From NCBI GenBank assembly GCA_021186555.1, contig JAJKFL010000004.1, forward strand, positions 11,290,001 to 11,354,000: a stretch of DNA of 64,000 bases. The letters run 5' to 3'. Positions 10,278 through 21,427 of this stretch are shown piece after piece. Source of the DNA: Reticulitermes speratus. Taxonomy: Eukaryota > Arthropoda > Insecta > Blattodea > Rhinotermitidae. The notes under the pieces are model-generated. The model did not search any database, had not been told where the DNA came from, and worked only from the letters and a program-made list of their open reading frames with translations. Position 1 is the first letter of the stretch; each line of letters begins with the position of its first letter. Both the position numbers and the translations under genes were made by a program.

Positions 10278-13085
10278 ATATTACAATATCACATTGAATA
10301 TTTCTACATGTTACAATCCCCAGGGGATCATCATCAGGGAATCAAATCAAAGCAACACCGCACAAAAACAAACTAACAACCTTTGCATACAGTAGAAAGG
10401 TGTAATACAGTTAAAGTGTAGTCAGCTCTTTGTAGCACTGTTGTGCAAGTGTAGTGGATCTTTGTAGCACTGTTGTGTAAGTGTAGTGGATTTTTGTAGC
10501 ACTGTTGTGTAAGTGTAGTGGATCTTTGTAGCACTGTTGTGTAAGTGTAGTGGATCTTTGTAGCACTGTTGTGTAAGTGTAGTGGATTTTTGTAGCACTG
10601 TTGTGTAAGTGTAGTGGATCTTTGTAGCACTGTTGTGTAAGTGTAGTGGATCTTTGTAGCACTGTTGTGTAAGTGTAGTGGATCTTTGTAGCACTGTTGT
10701 GTAAGTGTAGTGGATCTTTGTAGCACTGTTGTGTAAGTGTAGTGGATCTTTGTAGCACTGTTGTGTAAGTGTAGTGGATCTTTGTAGCACTGTTGTGTAA
10801 GTGTAGTGGATCTTTGTAGCACTGTTGTGTAAGTAGTGGATCTTTGTAGCACTGTTGTGTAAGTGTAGTGGATCTTTGTAGCACTGTTGTGTAAGTGTAG
10901 TGGATCTTTGTAGCACTGTTGTGTAAGTGTAGCCAGCTCTTTGTAGCACTATTGTGTAAGTGTAGTGGATCTTTGTAGCACTGTTGTGTAAGTGTAGTGG
11001 ATCTTTGTAGCACTGTTGTGTAAGTGTAGTGGATCTTTGTAGCACTGTTGTGTAAGTGTAGTGGATCTTTGTAGCACTGTTGTGTAAGTGTAGTGGATCT
11101 TTGTAGCACTGTTGTGTAAGAGTAGTGGATCTTTGTAGCACTGTTGTGTAAGTGTAGTGGATCTTTGTAGCACTGTTGTGTAAGTGTAGTCAGCTCTTTG
11201 TAGCACTATTGTGTAAGTGTAGTGGATTTTTGTAGCACTGTTGTGTAAGTGTAGTGGATCTTTGTAGCACTGTTGTGTAAGTGTAGTGGATCTTTGTAGC
11301 ACTGTTGTGTAAGTGTAGTGGTTCTTTGTAGCACTGTTGTGTAAGTGTAGTGGATCTTTGTAGCACTGTTGTGTAAGTGTAGTGGATCTTTGTAGCACTG
11401 TTGTGTAAGTGTAGTCAGCTCTTTGTAGCACTATTGTGTAAGTGTAGTGGATCTTTGTAGCACTGTTGTGTAAGTGTAGTGAATCTTTGTAGCACTGTTG
11501 TGTAAGTGTAGTGGATCTTTGTAGCACTTTTGTGTAAGTGTAGTGGATCTTTGTAACACTGTTGAGTAAGTGTAGTGGATCTTTGTAGCACTGTTGTGTA
11601 AGTGTAGTGGATTTTTGTAGCACTGTTGTGTAAGTGTAGTGGATCTTTGTAGCACTGTTGTGTAAGTGTAGTGGATCTTTGTAGCACTGTTATGTAAGTG
11701 TAGTGGATCTTTGTAGCACTGTTGTGTAAGTGTAGTGGATCTTTGTAGCACTGTTGTGTAAGTGTAGTGGATCTTTGTAGCACTGTTGTGTAAGTGTAGT
11801 GGATCTTTGTAGCACTGTTGTGTAAGTGTAGTGGATCTTTGTAGCACTGTTGTGTAAGTGTAGTGGATCTTTGTAGCACTGTTGTGTAGTGTAGTGGATC
11901 TTTGTAGCACTGTTGTGTAAGTGTAGTGGATCTTTGTAGCACTGTTGTGTAAGTGTAGTGGATCTTTGTAGCACTGTTGTGTAAGTGTAGTGGATCTTTG
12001 TAGCACTGTTGTGTAAGTGTAGTGGATCTTTGTAGCACTGTTTTGTGTACAAGTTTGTAAGTTGGATCTTTGTAGCACTGTTGTGTAAGTGTAGTGGATC
12101 TTTGTAGCACTTTGTGTAAGTGTAGTGGATCTTTGTAGCACTGTTGTGTAAGTGTAGTGGATCTTTGTAGCACTATTGTGTAAGTGTAGTGGATCTTTGT
12201 AGCACTGTTGTGTAAGTGTAGTGGATCTTTGTAGCACTGTTGTGTAAGTGTAGTGGATCTTTGTAGCACTGTTGTGTAAGTGTAGTGGATCTTTGTAGCA
12301 CTACTGTGTAAGTGTAGTGGATCTTTGTAGCACTGTTGTGTAAGTGTAGTGGATCTTTGTAGCACTGTTGTGTAAGTGTAGTGGATCTTTGTAGCACTGT
12401 TGTGTAAGTGTAGTGGATCTTTGTAGCACTGTTGTGTAAGTGTAGTGGATCTTTGTAGCACTGTTGCGTAAGTGTGTAGTGGATCTTTGTAGCACTGTTG
12501 TGTAAGTGTAGTGGATCTTTGTAGCACTGTTGTGTAAGTGTAGTGGATCTTTGTAGCACTGTTGCGTAAGTGTAGTGGATCTTTGTAGCACTGTTGTGTA
12601 AGTGTAGTCAGCTCTTTGTAGCACTATTGTGTAAGTGTAGTGGATCTTTGTAGCACTGTTGCGTAAGTGTAGTGGATCTTTGTAGCACTGTTGTGTAAGT
12701 GTAGTGGATCTTTGTAGCACTGTTGTGTAAGTGTAGTGGATCTTTGTAGCACTGTTGTGTAAGTGTAGTGGATCTTTGTAGCACTGTTGTGTAAGTGTAG
12801 TGGATCTTGGTATGCTGCAAATTAATGTTGTAAAAACATTAAATGTATTAAAATGTAAACATGAATAAACAATAAAAATATACAACATACACTACAATAC
12901 ACTACACTTATACAACTATACTACAAAGAATTGCCTACACTTTAACTGTATTACACCTTTCTACTGTATGCAGAGGTTGCTAGTTTGTTTTTGTGCGGTG
13001 TTGCTTTGACTTGATTCTCTGATGATGATCCGTTGGGGATCGAAACATGTAACAGTGTTCAAAGTGATATTGTAATATAAATATC
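10278..13085. mobile_element. Foldback element, two ~150-bp arms around a 32-bp satellite
   Basis: The left arm at about 10278-10425 and the right arm at about 12925-13085 are reverse complements. Both hold AAAGCAACACCGCACAAAAA, CATACAGTAGAAAGGTGTAA and ATTACAATATCAC on the left-arm strand. Between them lie the 32-bp array and a short AT-rich stretch (12818-12924). The right arm contains CTGATGATGATCCGTTGGGGATCGAAACATGT split over 13019-13050. The left copy of that motif is damaged (GTAACATGT). Confidence 0.85.
10425..12817. repeat. 32-bp minisatellite, about 75 copies
   Basis: The unit TAGTGGATCTTTGTAGCACT GTTGTGTAAGTG repeats every 32 bases. Variants with TAGTCAGCTCTTTG recur at intervals (10418, 11188, 11410, 12605), suggesting block-wise amplification. 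As 32 is not a multiple of three, the minus-strand frames cycle through three readings and stay open for up to 370 codons. None has gene-like features. Confidence 0.97.
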
Positions 13086-13678
13086 TAAGTAACTGTATTG
13101 TGCATTTTGTTCGTCTGAGTATTGTGAATTGAATATTGTAGACATTTTATCTGACGAATTTGACAGACGTCGGACGAACGGTAGTTGTTCCACAGTCGCA
13201 AGTTACTCAGAGGTTTACATAAGACCCTCGACTTCAATCCGGGCCTTTGAGTTTCAGATTCGTAACTGACAAAGCAGCACAGAAGCAGTGTTTTCTCAGA
13301 ACCTGTTTTTGTCTTCTCCTAATCATAATTTCGCCAATGCTCCACGTCTGTCGCCCCTTCCTGACTTACGCAGTAGCCCATATCGTATCTTATTTCTGGA
13401 AGGTCAGGGGTGGACCGCCTCTTATCCGATGCTTGGACTGTCTGTGTCTGTGTATTTGTAGGCCTATAATACCGTTACTTGAAACATACAGTGTGTCAGG
13501 TTTGGGGATCTGACGGCGGTGAATATGATCATAGCTGTCGGCTGTGATGGCATGTAGCCTCGTAGAATTCATCGCCATTTCGAAAGGATGTGCTTCCTCC
13601 ATGTTATATCCTGACGATCGCGTTAGTATGATTCTCTGAAACGTCAGTCGGCAAATATTTCAGACTACACGTTGTCGT
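13086..13678. other. Unassigned unique sequence
   Basis: No recognisable gene, splice-consistent coding segment or repeat family was seen. Confidence 0.45.
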
Positions 13679-13900
13679 TGGCCGGGATAGCGTAGTTGGT
13701 ATAGCGACTCGCTACGGGCTGAAAGGTCCGGGGATCGAATCCCGGTGGGGGCGAAATTTTCTGTACCCGTCCAGACCGGCCCTGGGGCCTACCCAGCCTC
13801 CTGTACAATGGATACCGGGTCATTCCTAGGGTTAAAGCGGCCGGGGCGTGACGTTGACCACCAACCCCCATCTAGTGCCCTCTCATAACCTGTTCTAGGG
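13679..13900 (+). mobile_element. SINE-B, tRNA-headed element
   Basis: The head has A box TAGCGTAGTTGGTATAGCG and B box GGGGATCGAATCCCG. The body has GTCCAGACCGGCCCTGGGGC, CCTCCTGTACAATG, GCGGCCGGGGCGTGACGTTG and CCCATCTAG. Copies are at 16183-16330, 22985-23195 (minus), 28460-28690, 48030-48205 (minus), 53381-53668 (minus) and 58002-58275 (minus). Confidence 0.85.
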
Positions 13901-14042
13901 TGAACTTTACTTTTACCTACACCTCGTCATACCCCGCAATACAATATTCTTAAAAAAAATAACTGATTACATAAGAAAACTTACAAAATGTTTGTAATCG
14001 TACTCATAATTTAACTGTGTACTACATACAGTACTGCAATAA

Positions 14043-14332
14043 ATAAAGGTAAAGCAATCCCATTACAGGCCTGGACAGGCCCTTAGGGTTCCAGGAGGTT
14101 GAGGCTCCCAGATTTCTAGACAATCGGCACATGAAGGTGGTAAGGTTGTCACCACTACGCACCGACCGCCTTTACCCCCCAGGAAACATTCCTGGTACTT
14201 ATTTCTGTTAGAGGCTGAGTCGACCCCAGGGCCATAGTGCGACCGAAACGATTATGTCAATGAAAACTTCCAGTGATATTATCGGGAATCGAACCCGCGA
14301 CGTTCCGGTTTGTAGCGCAGTGCACTGCAATA
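14043..14332 (-). mobile_element. SINE-C, minus-oriented copy of an inverted pair
   Basis: The minus strand has a B-box-like CGCGGGTTCGATTCCC near 14285 and a body with GTCGCACTATGGCCCTGGGG and CGACTCAGCCTCTAACAGAA. The tail near GTAAAGCAATCCCATTACAG is shared with the plus copy at 14373-14592. Confidence 0.75.
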
Positions 14333-14372
14333 AATAACATCCGTTTTACATGTACTTTGGAATTTTTTATTG

Positions 14373-14592
14373 ACATAATTCTTCCGGTCGCACTATGGCC
14401 CTGCGGTCGACTCAGCCTCTAACAGAAATGAGTACCAGGAATCTTTCCTGGGGGGTAAAGGCGGCCGGTGTGTAGAACTGACAACCTTACCACCTTCATG
14501 TGCCGATTGTCTAGAAATCTGGGAGCCTCAACCTACTGGAACCCTAAGGGTCTGTCCAGGCCTGTAATGGTATTGCTTTACCTATCTTACAT
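14373..14592 (+). mobile_element. SINE-C, plus-oriented headless copy
   Basis: It repeats the body of the neighbouring copy in the other orientation (GGTCGCACTATGGCCCTGCG ... TCTAGAAATCTGGGAGCCTC ... GTATTGCTTTACCT) and lacks the tRNA-like head. The two copies form a head-to-head inverted pair with about 40 bases between them. Confidence 0.75.
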
Positions 14593-14765
14593 CTACTGGC
14601 TTTAATGAAATTGTGTTTATTGACATAACTGTTCGGAAATATATTAGTAGACCTTAATAATCTGCAGTAAAATTGTGTGTGAATGGGTAATTACTGTTGG
14701 CAGAAAAATTAATATTACTTAATTAGCCAACAGGATTTTACACAACGTCATCCCGTTGTGTTGTT

Positions 14766-15027
14766 TATAGTACAAAAAATTAAATCAGTAGCTGTCCAAA
14801 CAAAACTAAATTATATTTATTATATAGAACTACATGTTTCGACCTATCTCAGGACATCCTGAGGTTCACAATTGGTCTTTAAAACATATTAAGGAAGAAA
14901 TATATATTATGTTTTAAAGGCCAATTGAGAAACTGAAGATGACCTGAGATAGGTCGAAACATGTAGTTATATATAAAATATAATTTAGTTGTGTTTGGAC
15001 AGCTACTGATCTAATTTTTTGCACTAG
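14766..15027. mobile_element. Foldback element with two GGTCGAAACATGTAG motifs
   Basis: The outer arms (AATCAGTAGCTGTCCAAACA against TGTTTGGACAGCTACTGAT) and inner arms around ATAGGTCGAAACATGTAGTT are reverse complements. The plus strand right arm reads CTGAAGATGACCTGAGATAG then GTCGAAACATGTAG at 14935-14965, and the left arm reads the same motif on the minus strand. Confidence 0.8.
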
Positions 15028-15295
15028 CCAACAGGAAGTTTCCATTTCACCTGCAATTTCGCCGAGACTTTTTAAGGTCGGTCGAATTGTGTCTGAAAGC
15101 TTGTATGACTGCACTGCTATTTGTATATGTAGAGTTGATTGTGTCTGTTCTAATATTCAGAGGTACTGTTTTGAACTTGTTTCTCTTGCTAAGGACACTT
15201 CCGTTATTCTTCCTTTCTTAACTGTCTTTCAGTTTTTCTTCCTACCTATGCTTGTAGTTTTCACTGTCATGATAAAATGTATCTCAAAGCAAATA

Positions 15296-15700
15296 CAAGC
15301 AGTTACTTTACATGAAGACCTATGTACATTTATGATAATATCTCGCTGAATTCTTCTTAGAACGAGAAATATTTGAGACAAATGTTTTAGGTAAAATCAA
15401 AACACATTTTCTATTGAATAAAATTTTTTTTTCAAAAATCGTACCTTTTATGAGACAATGTAGAAAAATATGGTAGAACCAGACAGGCCACATATGACAA
15501 TATAATACGGCGCATGCGCATTGCATGCTGGATAACTAAGGCTACAGACACACACTCAGAATATGTAATACTTATTGGTTTTTGCACGGCAAAAATGTTT
15601 ACGCGAACGCGCCTCAGTGTTACGTTATACATATATTGCGTGTTTTGTACATAACTATATTTGTGTGAGACTGAAAATTCGAACGCATATTTCATGGTAT
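15296..15700 (+). mobile_element. Dispersed family X, long copy
   Basis: The sequence from CATGAAGACCTATGTACATT through ATATAATACGGCGCATGCGC, AAGGCTACAGACACACACTC and ACGCGAACGCGCCTCA is matched on the minus strand at 54160-54545 and in part at 28694-28815. No coding frame or terminal repeat was found, so the class is unknown. Confidence 0.7.
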
Positions 15701-15989
15701 CGAAAACACGAGATGAAAACAATCAAATTAAGACTCTTCAGTCTGCGCTATGTTAGTTCTCGAGTTCCCAACCCAAGGCAGACTGTTCCCAGCACTGTGC
15801 AGGTGGCAGTGCTGTGGTTCCACTGACATAATATGCATATAGCGGGACAGACGGTTCTTTCCCAAGGATTTCACTAATGGACGCCAACAATACATCATAG
15901 AAAGTCTCTCGGAACAAGAGAGAGTTTTTTCTCGCAGCTACGTATATTTGGGCACTACTGGCTCTCCTTTCCAAGAATCTTAGAATAAG

Positions 15990-16065
15990 GTCGGGCCCGT
16001 TATCACAGCGGTAACACATGTGGAAATTATGTGTGAACGCAAGCGGTTCGAATCCCGGCTCTTTT
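15990..16065 (+). mobile_element. tRNA-like head of an unclassified SINE
   Basis: It has an A-box-like TTATCACAGCGGTAACACAT and a B box GCGGTTCGAATCCCGGC with about tRNA spacing. The sequence does not fold convincingly into a cloverleaf and has no matching copy elsewhere in the window. Confidence 0.45.
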
Positions 16066-16182
16066 ACTATCTCCAGCCGACGTACAGCGACATTCATCAA
16101 TAATGCAGTCCTACCCAATGCTTTTTTCTTACACGTCTGTATTACATAATGCGTCACTTTATCGACTTTTACTTTCTCGTAT

Positions 16183-16330
16183 CGGGTTCGAATTCCCGCG
16201 GGGACAGAGACACTTTCCTTTTACACCGCTTCCAGTGTGGCTGCGTGGCCCACCCAGTCTCCTATCTAAAAGAGTATCAGGGTAAAGCGGCCGGAGGGTG
16301 AAGCTGACATATCATCTCAGTCACCACTTA
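16183..16330 (+). mobile_element. SINE-B fragment
   Basis: It begins at a B box GGGTTCGAATTCCCGCGGGG and continues with body landmarks CCCACCCAGTCTCCT and AAAGCGGCCGGAGGGTGAAG. The A-box half is replaced by unrelated sequence. Confidence 0.7.
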
Positions 16331-16687
16331 AACTGATGACAGGTATTGGCTCAACTACTGGAAGAAACAATGTGTTTTATAAAAGTGTTTTTATGTCATG
16401 ACGGAAGCTGAGACAAATTCCCGAAACGTCGTGTTTATTAAATGTGCCTCAGACAATAGATAATGTGCAAAATCGTGTGTTTATAAAGAATCAGCCAGGG
16501 TCACAAAATATTTTAAAAACAAATATGTACTTGAAAGTACTAAATGTTGTATATACCGTGTTCATGTAAAACTGAAAATTAGGTGGGCATTAATTATCTA
16601 AAGGTTTGTTACAATGACTGGCGTTATCAAAAACAGTATGAGATATATTTCAGTGTAACGTACCGCACCTGTCAATATAGCTTACAA

Positions 16688-16688
<1 letters not shown>

Positions 16689-16724
<36 letters not shown>

Positions 16725-17395
16725 ACACCTTACGGTATCTGTCACTAACATCTGTTAGTGTAGCTTAAAATATCTGGGTAACTTTAGTGTCTGTCAGTGT
16801 ACTGTAAAATATCTGGGTAACTTAAGTTTTCGTAAGCGTAACTTAAAATATCTGGGTAACTTAAAGTGTCTATGAGTGTAACTTACAATATCCGTCGGGG
16901 TAACTTTAGTGTCTGTCAGTGTAACTTACAATATCCGTCGGGGTAACTTAATGGTCTGTCAGTGTACTTTAAAATATCTGGGTAACTTAAGTTTCCGTAA
17001 GCGTAACTTAAAATATCTGGGTAACTTAAAGTGCCTATGAGTGTAACTTACAATATCCGTCGGGGTAACTTTAGTGTCTGTCAGTGTAACTTACAATATC
17101 CGTCGGGGTAACTTAAGGGTCTGTCAGTGTAATTTAAAATATCTGGGTAACTTAAGTGTTCGTAAGCGTAACTTAAAATATCTGGGTAACTTAAGTACCT
17201 GTCAGCGTAGCTTACAATATCTGTCGGGGTAACTTCAGTGTCTCTCAGTGTACCAGTATCTAGGTAACTTCAGTGTTTCTCAGTGTACCAGTATCTAGGT
17301 AACTTTAGTGTCTCTCAATGTAACTCACAATATCTAGGTAACTTCAGTGTCTGTCAGCTTAGCTTACTATATCTGTAGGAGTAACTAACAGTATC
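16689..17395. repeat. (CT)n tract followed by a degenerate 39-bp repeat
   Basis: A CT microsatellite of about 30 bases (16690-16720) is followed by units with TATCTGGGTAACTTAAGTGT, CGTAAGCGTA and CTTACAATATCCGTCGGGGT spaced by 39 bases (TATCTGGGTA at 16771, 16810 and 16849). It is unrelated to the other 39-bp array and far more diverged, so it is probably old. Confidence 0.85.
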
Positions 17396-17404
17396 TAACC
17401 TTGA

Positions 17405-17648
17405 TTTCAGGCTTCGGCCGCGATGTTGATTAAATCTGTGGTCTTCTGGGTTATTACACGGTGTCGTGTGTTAATTATTTACCGACGTTTCGGGACAACG
17501 TATCGGTCCCATCCTCACGGTTCAAGATTCCTTTTCCTACTTGGAATCTTGACCCGTGAAGATGGGACCGATACGTTGTCCCGAAACGTCTGTAAATAAT
17601 TACCACACGACGCCGTTTAATAACCCAGAAGACCACAATTTCATTTCA
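17405..17648. mobile_element. Foldback element with paired CCCGAAACGTC motifs
   Basis: The arms CTTCTGGGTTATTACACGGTGTCGTG and the reverse complement near 17605-17640 flank an inner stem in which GACGTTTCGGGACAACGTAT at about 17489 matches CCGATACGTTGTCCCGAAACGTCTG at about 17566. The right half reads CGTGAAGATGGGACC ... GTCCCGAAACGTCTGTAAA. Confidence 0.85.
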
Positions 17649-17739
17649 ACTAACAGTATCTGTCAGTATAGCTTACGATAGCTGCTATCTCATACAATCG
17701 GTTCTACCCTGACTATTCCAGCACGTACAATGTACTATA

Positions 17740-17822
17740 TACAGGGCATACACAAAAGAATGGTGCGGTCCAAATATGAGTCGCCAGTGAAACCGCACCA
17801 TTCGTTTGTGTATGCACTGTAT
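17740..17822. mobile_element. 82-bp mariner-type MITE (smallest of a deletion series)
   Basis: Its ends are TACAGGGCATACACAAAAGA and TTTGTGTATGCACTGTA, flanked by TA. They are shared with the larger derivatives at 21191-21427 and 55250-55817. Almost nothing but the terminal repeats remains. Confidence 0.85.
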
Positions 17823-18759
17823 TTGCCAGCACACCAGTCGGACACTTTTCTTCCCTGCAGAGTAAAGACCCAACACAAAACAACATATGTCAGTACTCAC
17901 ATTGACTGAGACCTTCCTGAGTGTCGATGACACAGTGACAGTCCAGTTTCCTTACACACCGCGTGTTCTAACACACCGAACACACATAACTCCTTATCCT
18001 CACACGAACGAATCAGCGAGCAATAGAATACAGGTACAATACTGGAGAATTGCTGGCCGCTCACTGGCTTAACGCTGCATCTGGAGTCTTGCTGTAGGAG
18101 AAAGAAGTGAACTGGAGAAATCGAGGGGTAACACCCACTCTCCCCCCTCACTTGGCACGAGTTCTTAGGTGTGGTACATTCTTTATAAGATCACGCTGCT
18201 ATGTATATTATATTCAGACAGGATAAGTTGCGCTGTAAAGGGGATCAGGGCCTTTATAGCTAGGTCAGGCACAGACTGCAATGTGAGCGTTTTAACTCAG
18301 AGTTTCGTAAGATTTAGAGTGACACATACCGTTTGTGAGTGAGCTTGCAGGCACTGTCAGTCACTCGAAATGCATAGTGTCGGTGGTAGGATGAATAGTG
18401 AATGATGAACTGGAAATAATCTGGTAGTAAGTCATAAATTAATGGAGGTAATCTGAACTTGTCCAAACCGTGAATTTTATATCAAAGTATTCAATTTATT
18501 TTACCACCTAAATGCACATTACTAGTTACACATGAGTGTTAAACACGTAGCTGCGACATGTTTCGATACAATCGTAACAACTTCAGAGAGAAATTGGTTT
18601 TAAAACTGGCATATTATGCTCCCTGAAGATCAGCTGTTCCCAGCCTTCTATGTGTGCGACCCTAGAGTAGCAATTAAAGCTATTTAGGGAAATAATCGCT
18701 TTTTATCTGAGAATTATATAAAAATCATGAATATGCTCTGGACAAAAGTCATAATGTTT
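17823..18759. other. Unassigned sequence with one GAAACATGTCG motif
   Basis: No gene was recognised. Near 18550-18595 the minus strand has CTGAAG ... TATCGAAACATGTCGC, a solitary degenerate copy of the foldback motif. Confidence 0.45.
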
Positions 18760-18978
18760 TAGAGCTTTAAGGACGAAACGAAATCTGTTTTTTATAAGGA
18801 GCCAGTCCGTACCGCGCAGTAAACACTTTCCACCTCGGTTATAAAAAAAATCAGTTAAGGTTGTAAAAGGTAAAAGTCGCCATTTGTTCTACGATCCATA
18901 AACAAATACACTGTGTGGGCAGAATGTAGAATTTTTTAACGTTAAACCTGGGGTACATATAGTAACCGCTAGGCTTTA
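18760..18978 (+). mobile_element. piggyBac-like MITE, degenerate copy
   Basis: The order GAGCTTTAAGGACGAAACG, AGTCCGTACCGCGCAGTAAA, GTGTGGGCAGAATGTAGAAT and ACATATAGTAACCGCTAGGC matches the intact element at 37927-38154. The TTAA flanks are not preserved. Confidence 0.7.
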
Positions 18979-18980
18979 AA

Positions 18981-21137
18981 GCAGCAGTTACCAACCTTTC
19001 ACATGTGTGACCCTAAAGTAGCAAACGGTATGTGACCCGCGACCCTACCATGTAAACAGCAATAGTCAGTGATATTTACTGTAAATGAACTGACACTAAT
19101 GCCTTTTGTTGAACACTACATAACAGCATAACACAGCGGTACATGTGTGTGACCGTACTGTGGTAACGGCAATAGTCAGTGATATATACTGTAAATGAAC
19201 TGACACTAATGCCGTTTGTTTGAACACTATATAACAGCATAACACAGCGGTACATGTGTGTGACCGTACTGTGGTAACGGCAATAGTCAGTGACATTTAC
19301 TGTAAATGAACTAACACTAACGCCTTTTGTTGAACACTACATAACAGCATAACACAGCGGTACATGTGTGTGACCGTACTGTAGTAACGGCAATAGTCAG
19401 TGATATATACTGTAAATGAACTGACACTAATGCCGTTTGTTGAACACTACATAACAGCATAACACAGCGGTACATGTGTGTGACCGTACTGTGGTAACGG
19501 CAATAGTCAGTGATATTTACTGTAAATGAACTGACACTAATGCCTTTTGTTGAACACTACATAACAGCATAACACAGCGGTACATGTGTGTGACCGTACT
19601 GTGGTAACGGCAATAGTCAGTGATATATACTGTAAATGAACTGACACTAATGCCGTTTGTTGAACACTACATAACAGCATAACACAGCGGTACATGTGTG
19701 TGACCGTACTGTGGTAACGGCAATAGTCAGTGATATTTACTGTAAATGAACTGACACTAATGCCTTTTGTTGAACACTACATAACAGCATAACACAGCGG
19801 TACATGTGTGTGACCGTACTGTGGTAACGGCAATAGTCAGTGATATATACTGTAAATGAACTGACACTAATGCCGTTTGTTGAACACTACATAACAGCAT
19901 AATACAGCGGTACATGTGTGTGACCGTACTGTGGTAACGGCAATAGTCAGTGACATTTACTGTAAATGAACTAACACTAACGCCTTTTGTTGAACACTAC
20001 ATAACAGCATAACACAGCGGTACATGTGTGTGACCGTACTGTAGTAACGGCAATAGTCAGTGATATATACTGTAAATGAACTGACACTAATGCCGTTTGT
20101 TGAACACTACATAACAGCATAACACAGCGGTACATGTGTGTGACCGTACTGTGGTAACGGCAATAGTCAGTGATATTTACTGTAAATGAACTGACACTAA
20201 TGCCTTTTGTTGAACACTACATAACAGCATAACACAGCGGTACATGTGTGTGACCGTACTGTGGTAACGGCAATAGTCAGTGATAGTTACTGTAAATGAA
20301 CTGACACTAATGCCTTTTGTTGAACACTACATAACAGCATAACACAGCGGTACATGTGTGTGACCGTACTGTGGTAACGGCAATAGTCAGTGATATATAC
20401 TGTAAATGAACTAACACTAATGCCTTTTGTTGAACACTACATAACAGCATAACACAGCGGTACATGTGTGTGACCGTACTGTGGTAACGGCAATAGTCAG
20501 TGATATATACTGTAAATGAACTAACACTAATGCCTTTTGTTGAACACTACATAACAGCATAACACAGCGGTACATGTGTGTGACCGTACTGTGGTAACGG
20601 CAATAGTCAGTGATATATACTGTAAATGAACTGACACTAACGCCGTTTGTTGAGCACTACATAACACTGTCACTTATTACAAAATATTAAATTTGTAATG
20701 TTACTTGTCAAATCCAATATTTTTGGCACAATACTAAATACACAAAACACGCAAGACACAAATATTTATTTAAATAACTGATACACGTGCCGGTTAGACA
20801 AATCGTTTGCTTCTAAACAAAAACTTGTGCAATACGGAACATACGGAACGTTACGTAACGAACAGAACAGTAATGTCAAACATTTAGTGACTGAAACATT
20901 TAGTGCGTGTGTTGTTTATTGTAAATAGAGCTTATTACGTTACTGACATTGAAGTTAATGCAAAGATTAAAATGGATTAATTAATTACATTTTCTCGAAC
21001 ATTCTGTTTGGATTTAGATAAAATGTTTGTTTATTTTTCATAATTATTGAATTTTCCATAAAACCTTCTCGCGACCCCACGTCAGACCCCCTGCGATCCT
21101 AATTTCGGTCGCGACCTGATTTTGGGAATCACTGCTG
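18981..21137. mobile_element. hAT-like element filled by a 110-bp array
   Basis: The left end CAGCAGTTACCAACC and the right end GGGAATCACTGCTG are inverted. Both ends carry GCGACC/GGTCGC-rich subterminal sequence (CGCGACCCTACC and CGGTCGCGACCTGATT). This resembles the CAG..GGTTCCCAACC ends of hAT elements. I could not find an exact 8-bp target duplication. The interior is almost wholly the 110-bp array at 19035-20665 plus about 450 unique bases. Confidence 0.6.
19035..20665. repeat. 110-bp satellite with 660-bp higher-order period, about 15 copies
   Basis: The unit carries AACAGCATAACACAGCGGTA, GTGACCGTACTGTGGTAACG and CAATAGTCAGTGATATTTAC. Units alternate between GCCTTTTG/ATATTT and GCCGTTTG/ATATAT forms. 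The marked variants TGACATTTAC and GTAGTAACGG recur exactly 660 bases apart (19291/19951 and 19381/20041), so six-unit blocks were duplicated. Confidence 0.93.
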
Positions 21138-21190
21138 AAGATTGTACACTTGTATCGAAACATGTCGGAGCCACGTGTTTATGTAACTAA

Positions 21191-21427
21191 TACAGGGCAT
21201 ACACAAAAGAATGGTGCGGTATCAAAAGTGAATAAACAATGTATTTTTCTCACCTTACACGGGCACAACATACACCGTCAGCGGCGGCAACTGTCCACTT
21301 CGCTGGTAGCGCATGAGAAACTTGGACAGTTGCCGCCGCTGACGGTGTATGTTGTGGCCGTGTAATGTGAGACATAAATTTTTTATTCACTTTTGAAACC
21401 GCACCATTCTTTTGTGTATATCCTGTA
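21191..21427. mobile_element. Mariner-type internal-deletion derivative (~237 bp)
   Basis: It has the ends TACAGGGCATACACAAAAGA and its complement. Long internal arms (ACACGGGCACAACATACACC, GTCAGCGGCGGCAACTGTCC) fold back on each other. It shares flanking arm sequence with the 55250-55817 element but has lost all transposase code. Confidence 0.85.
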
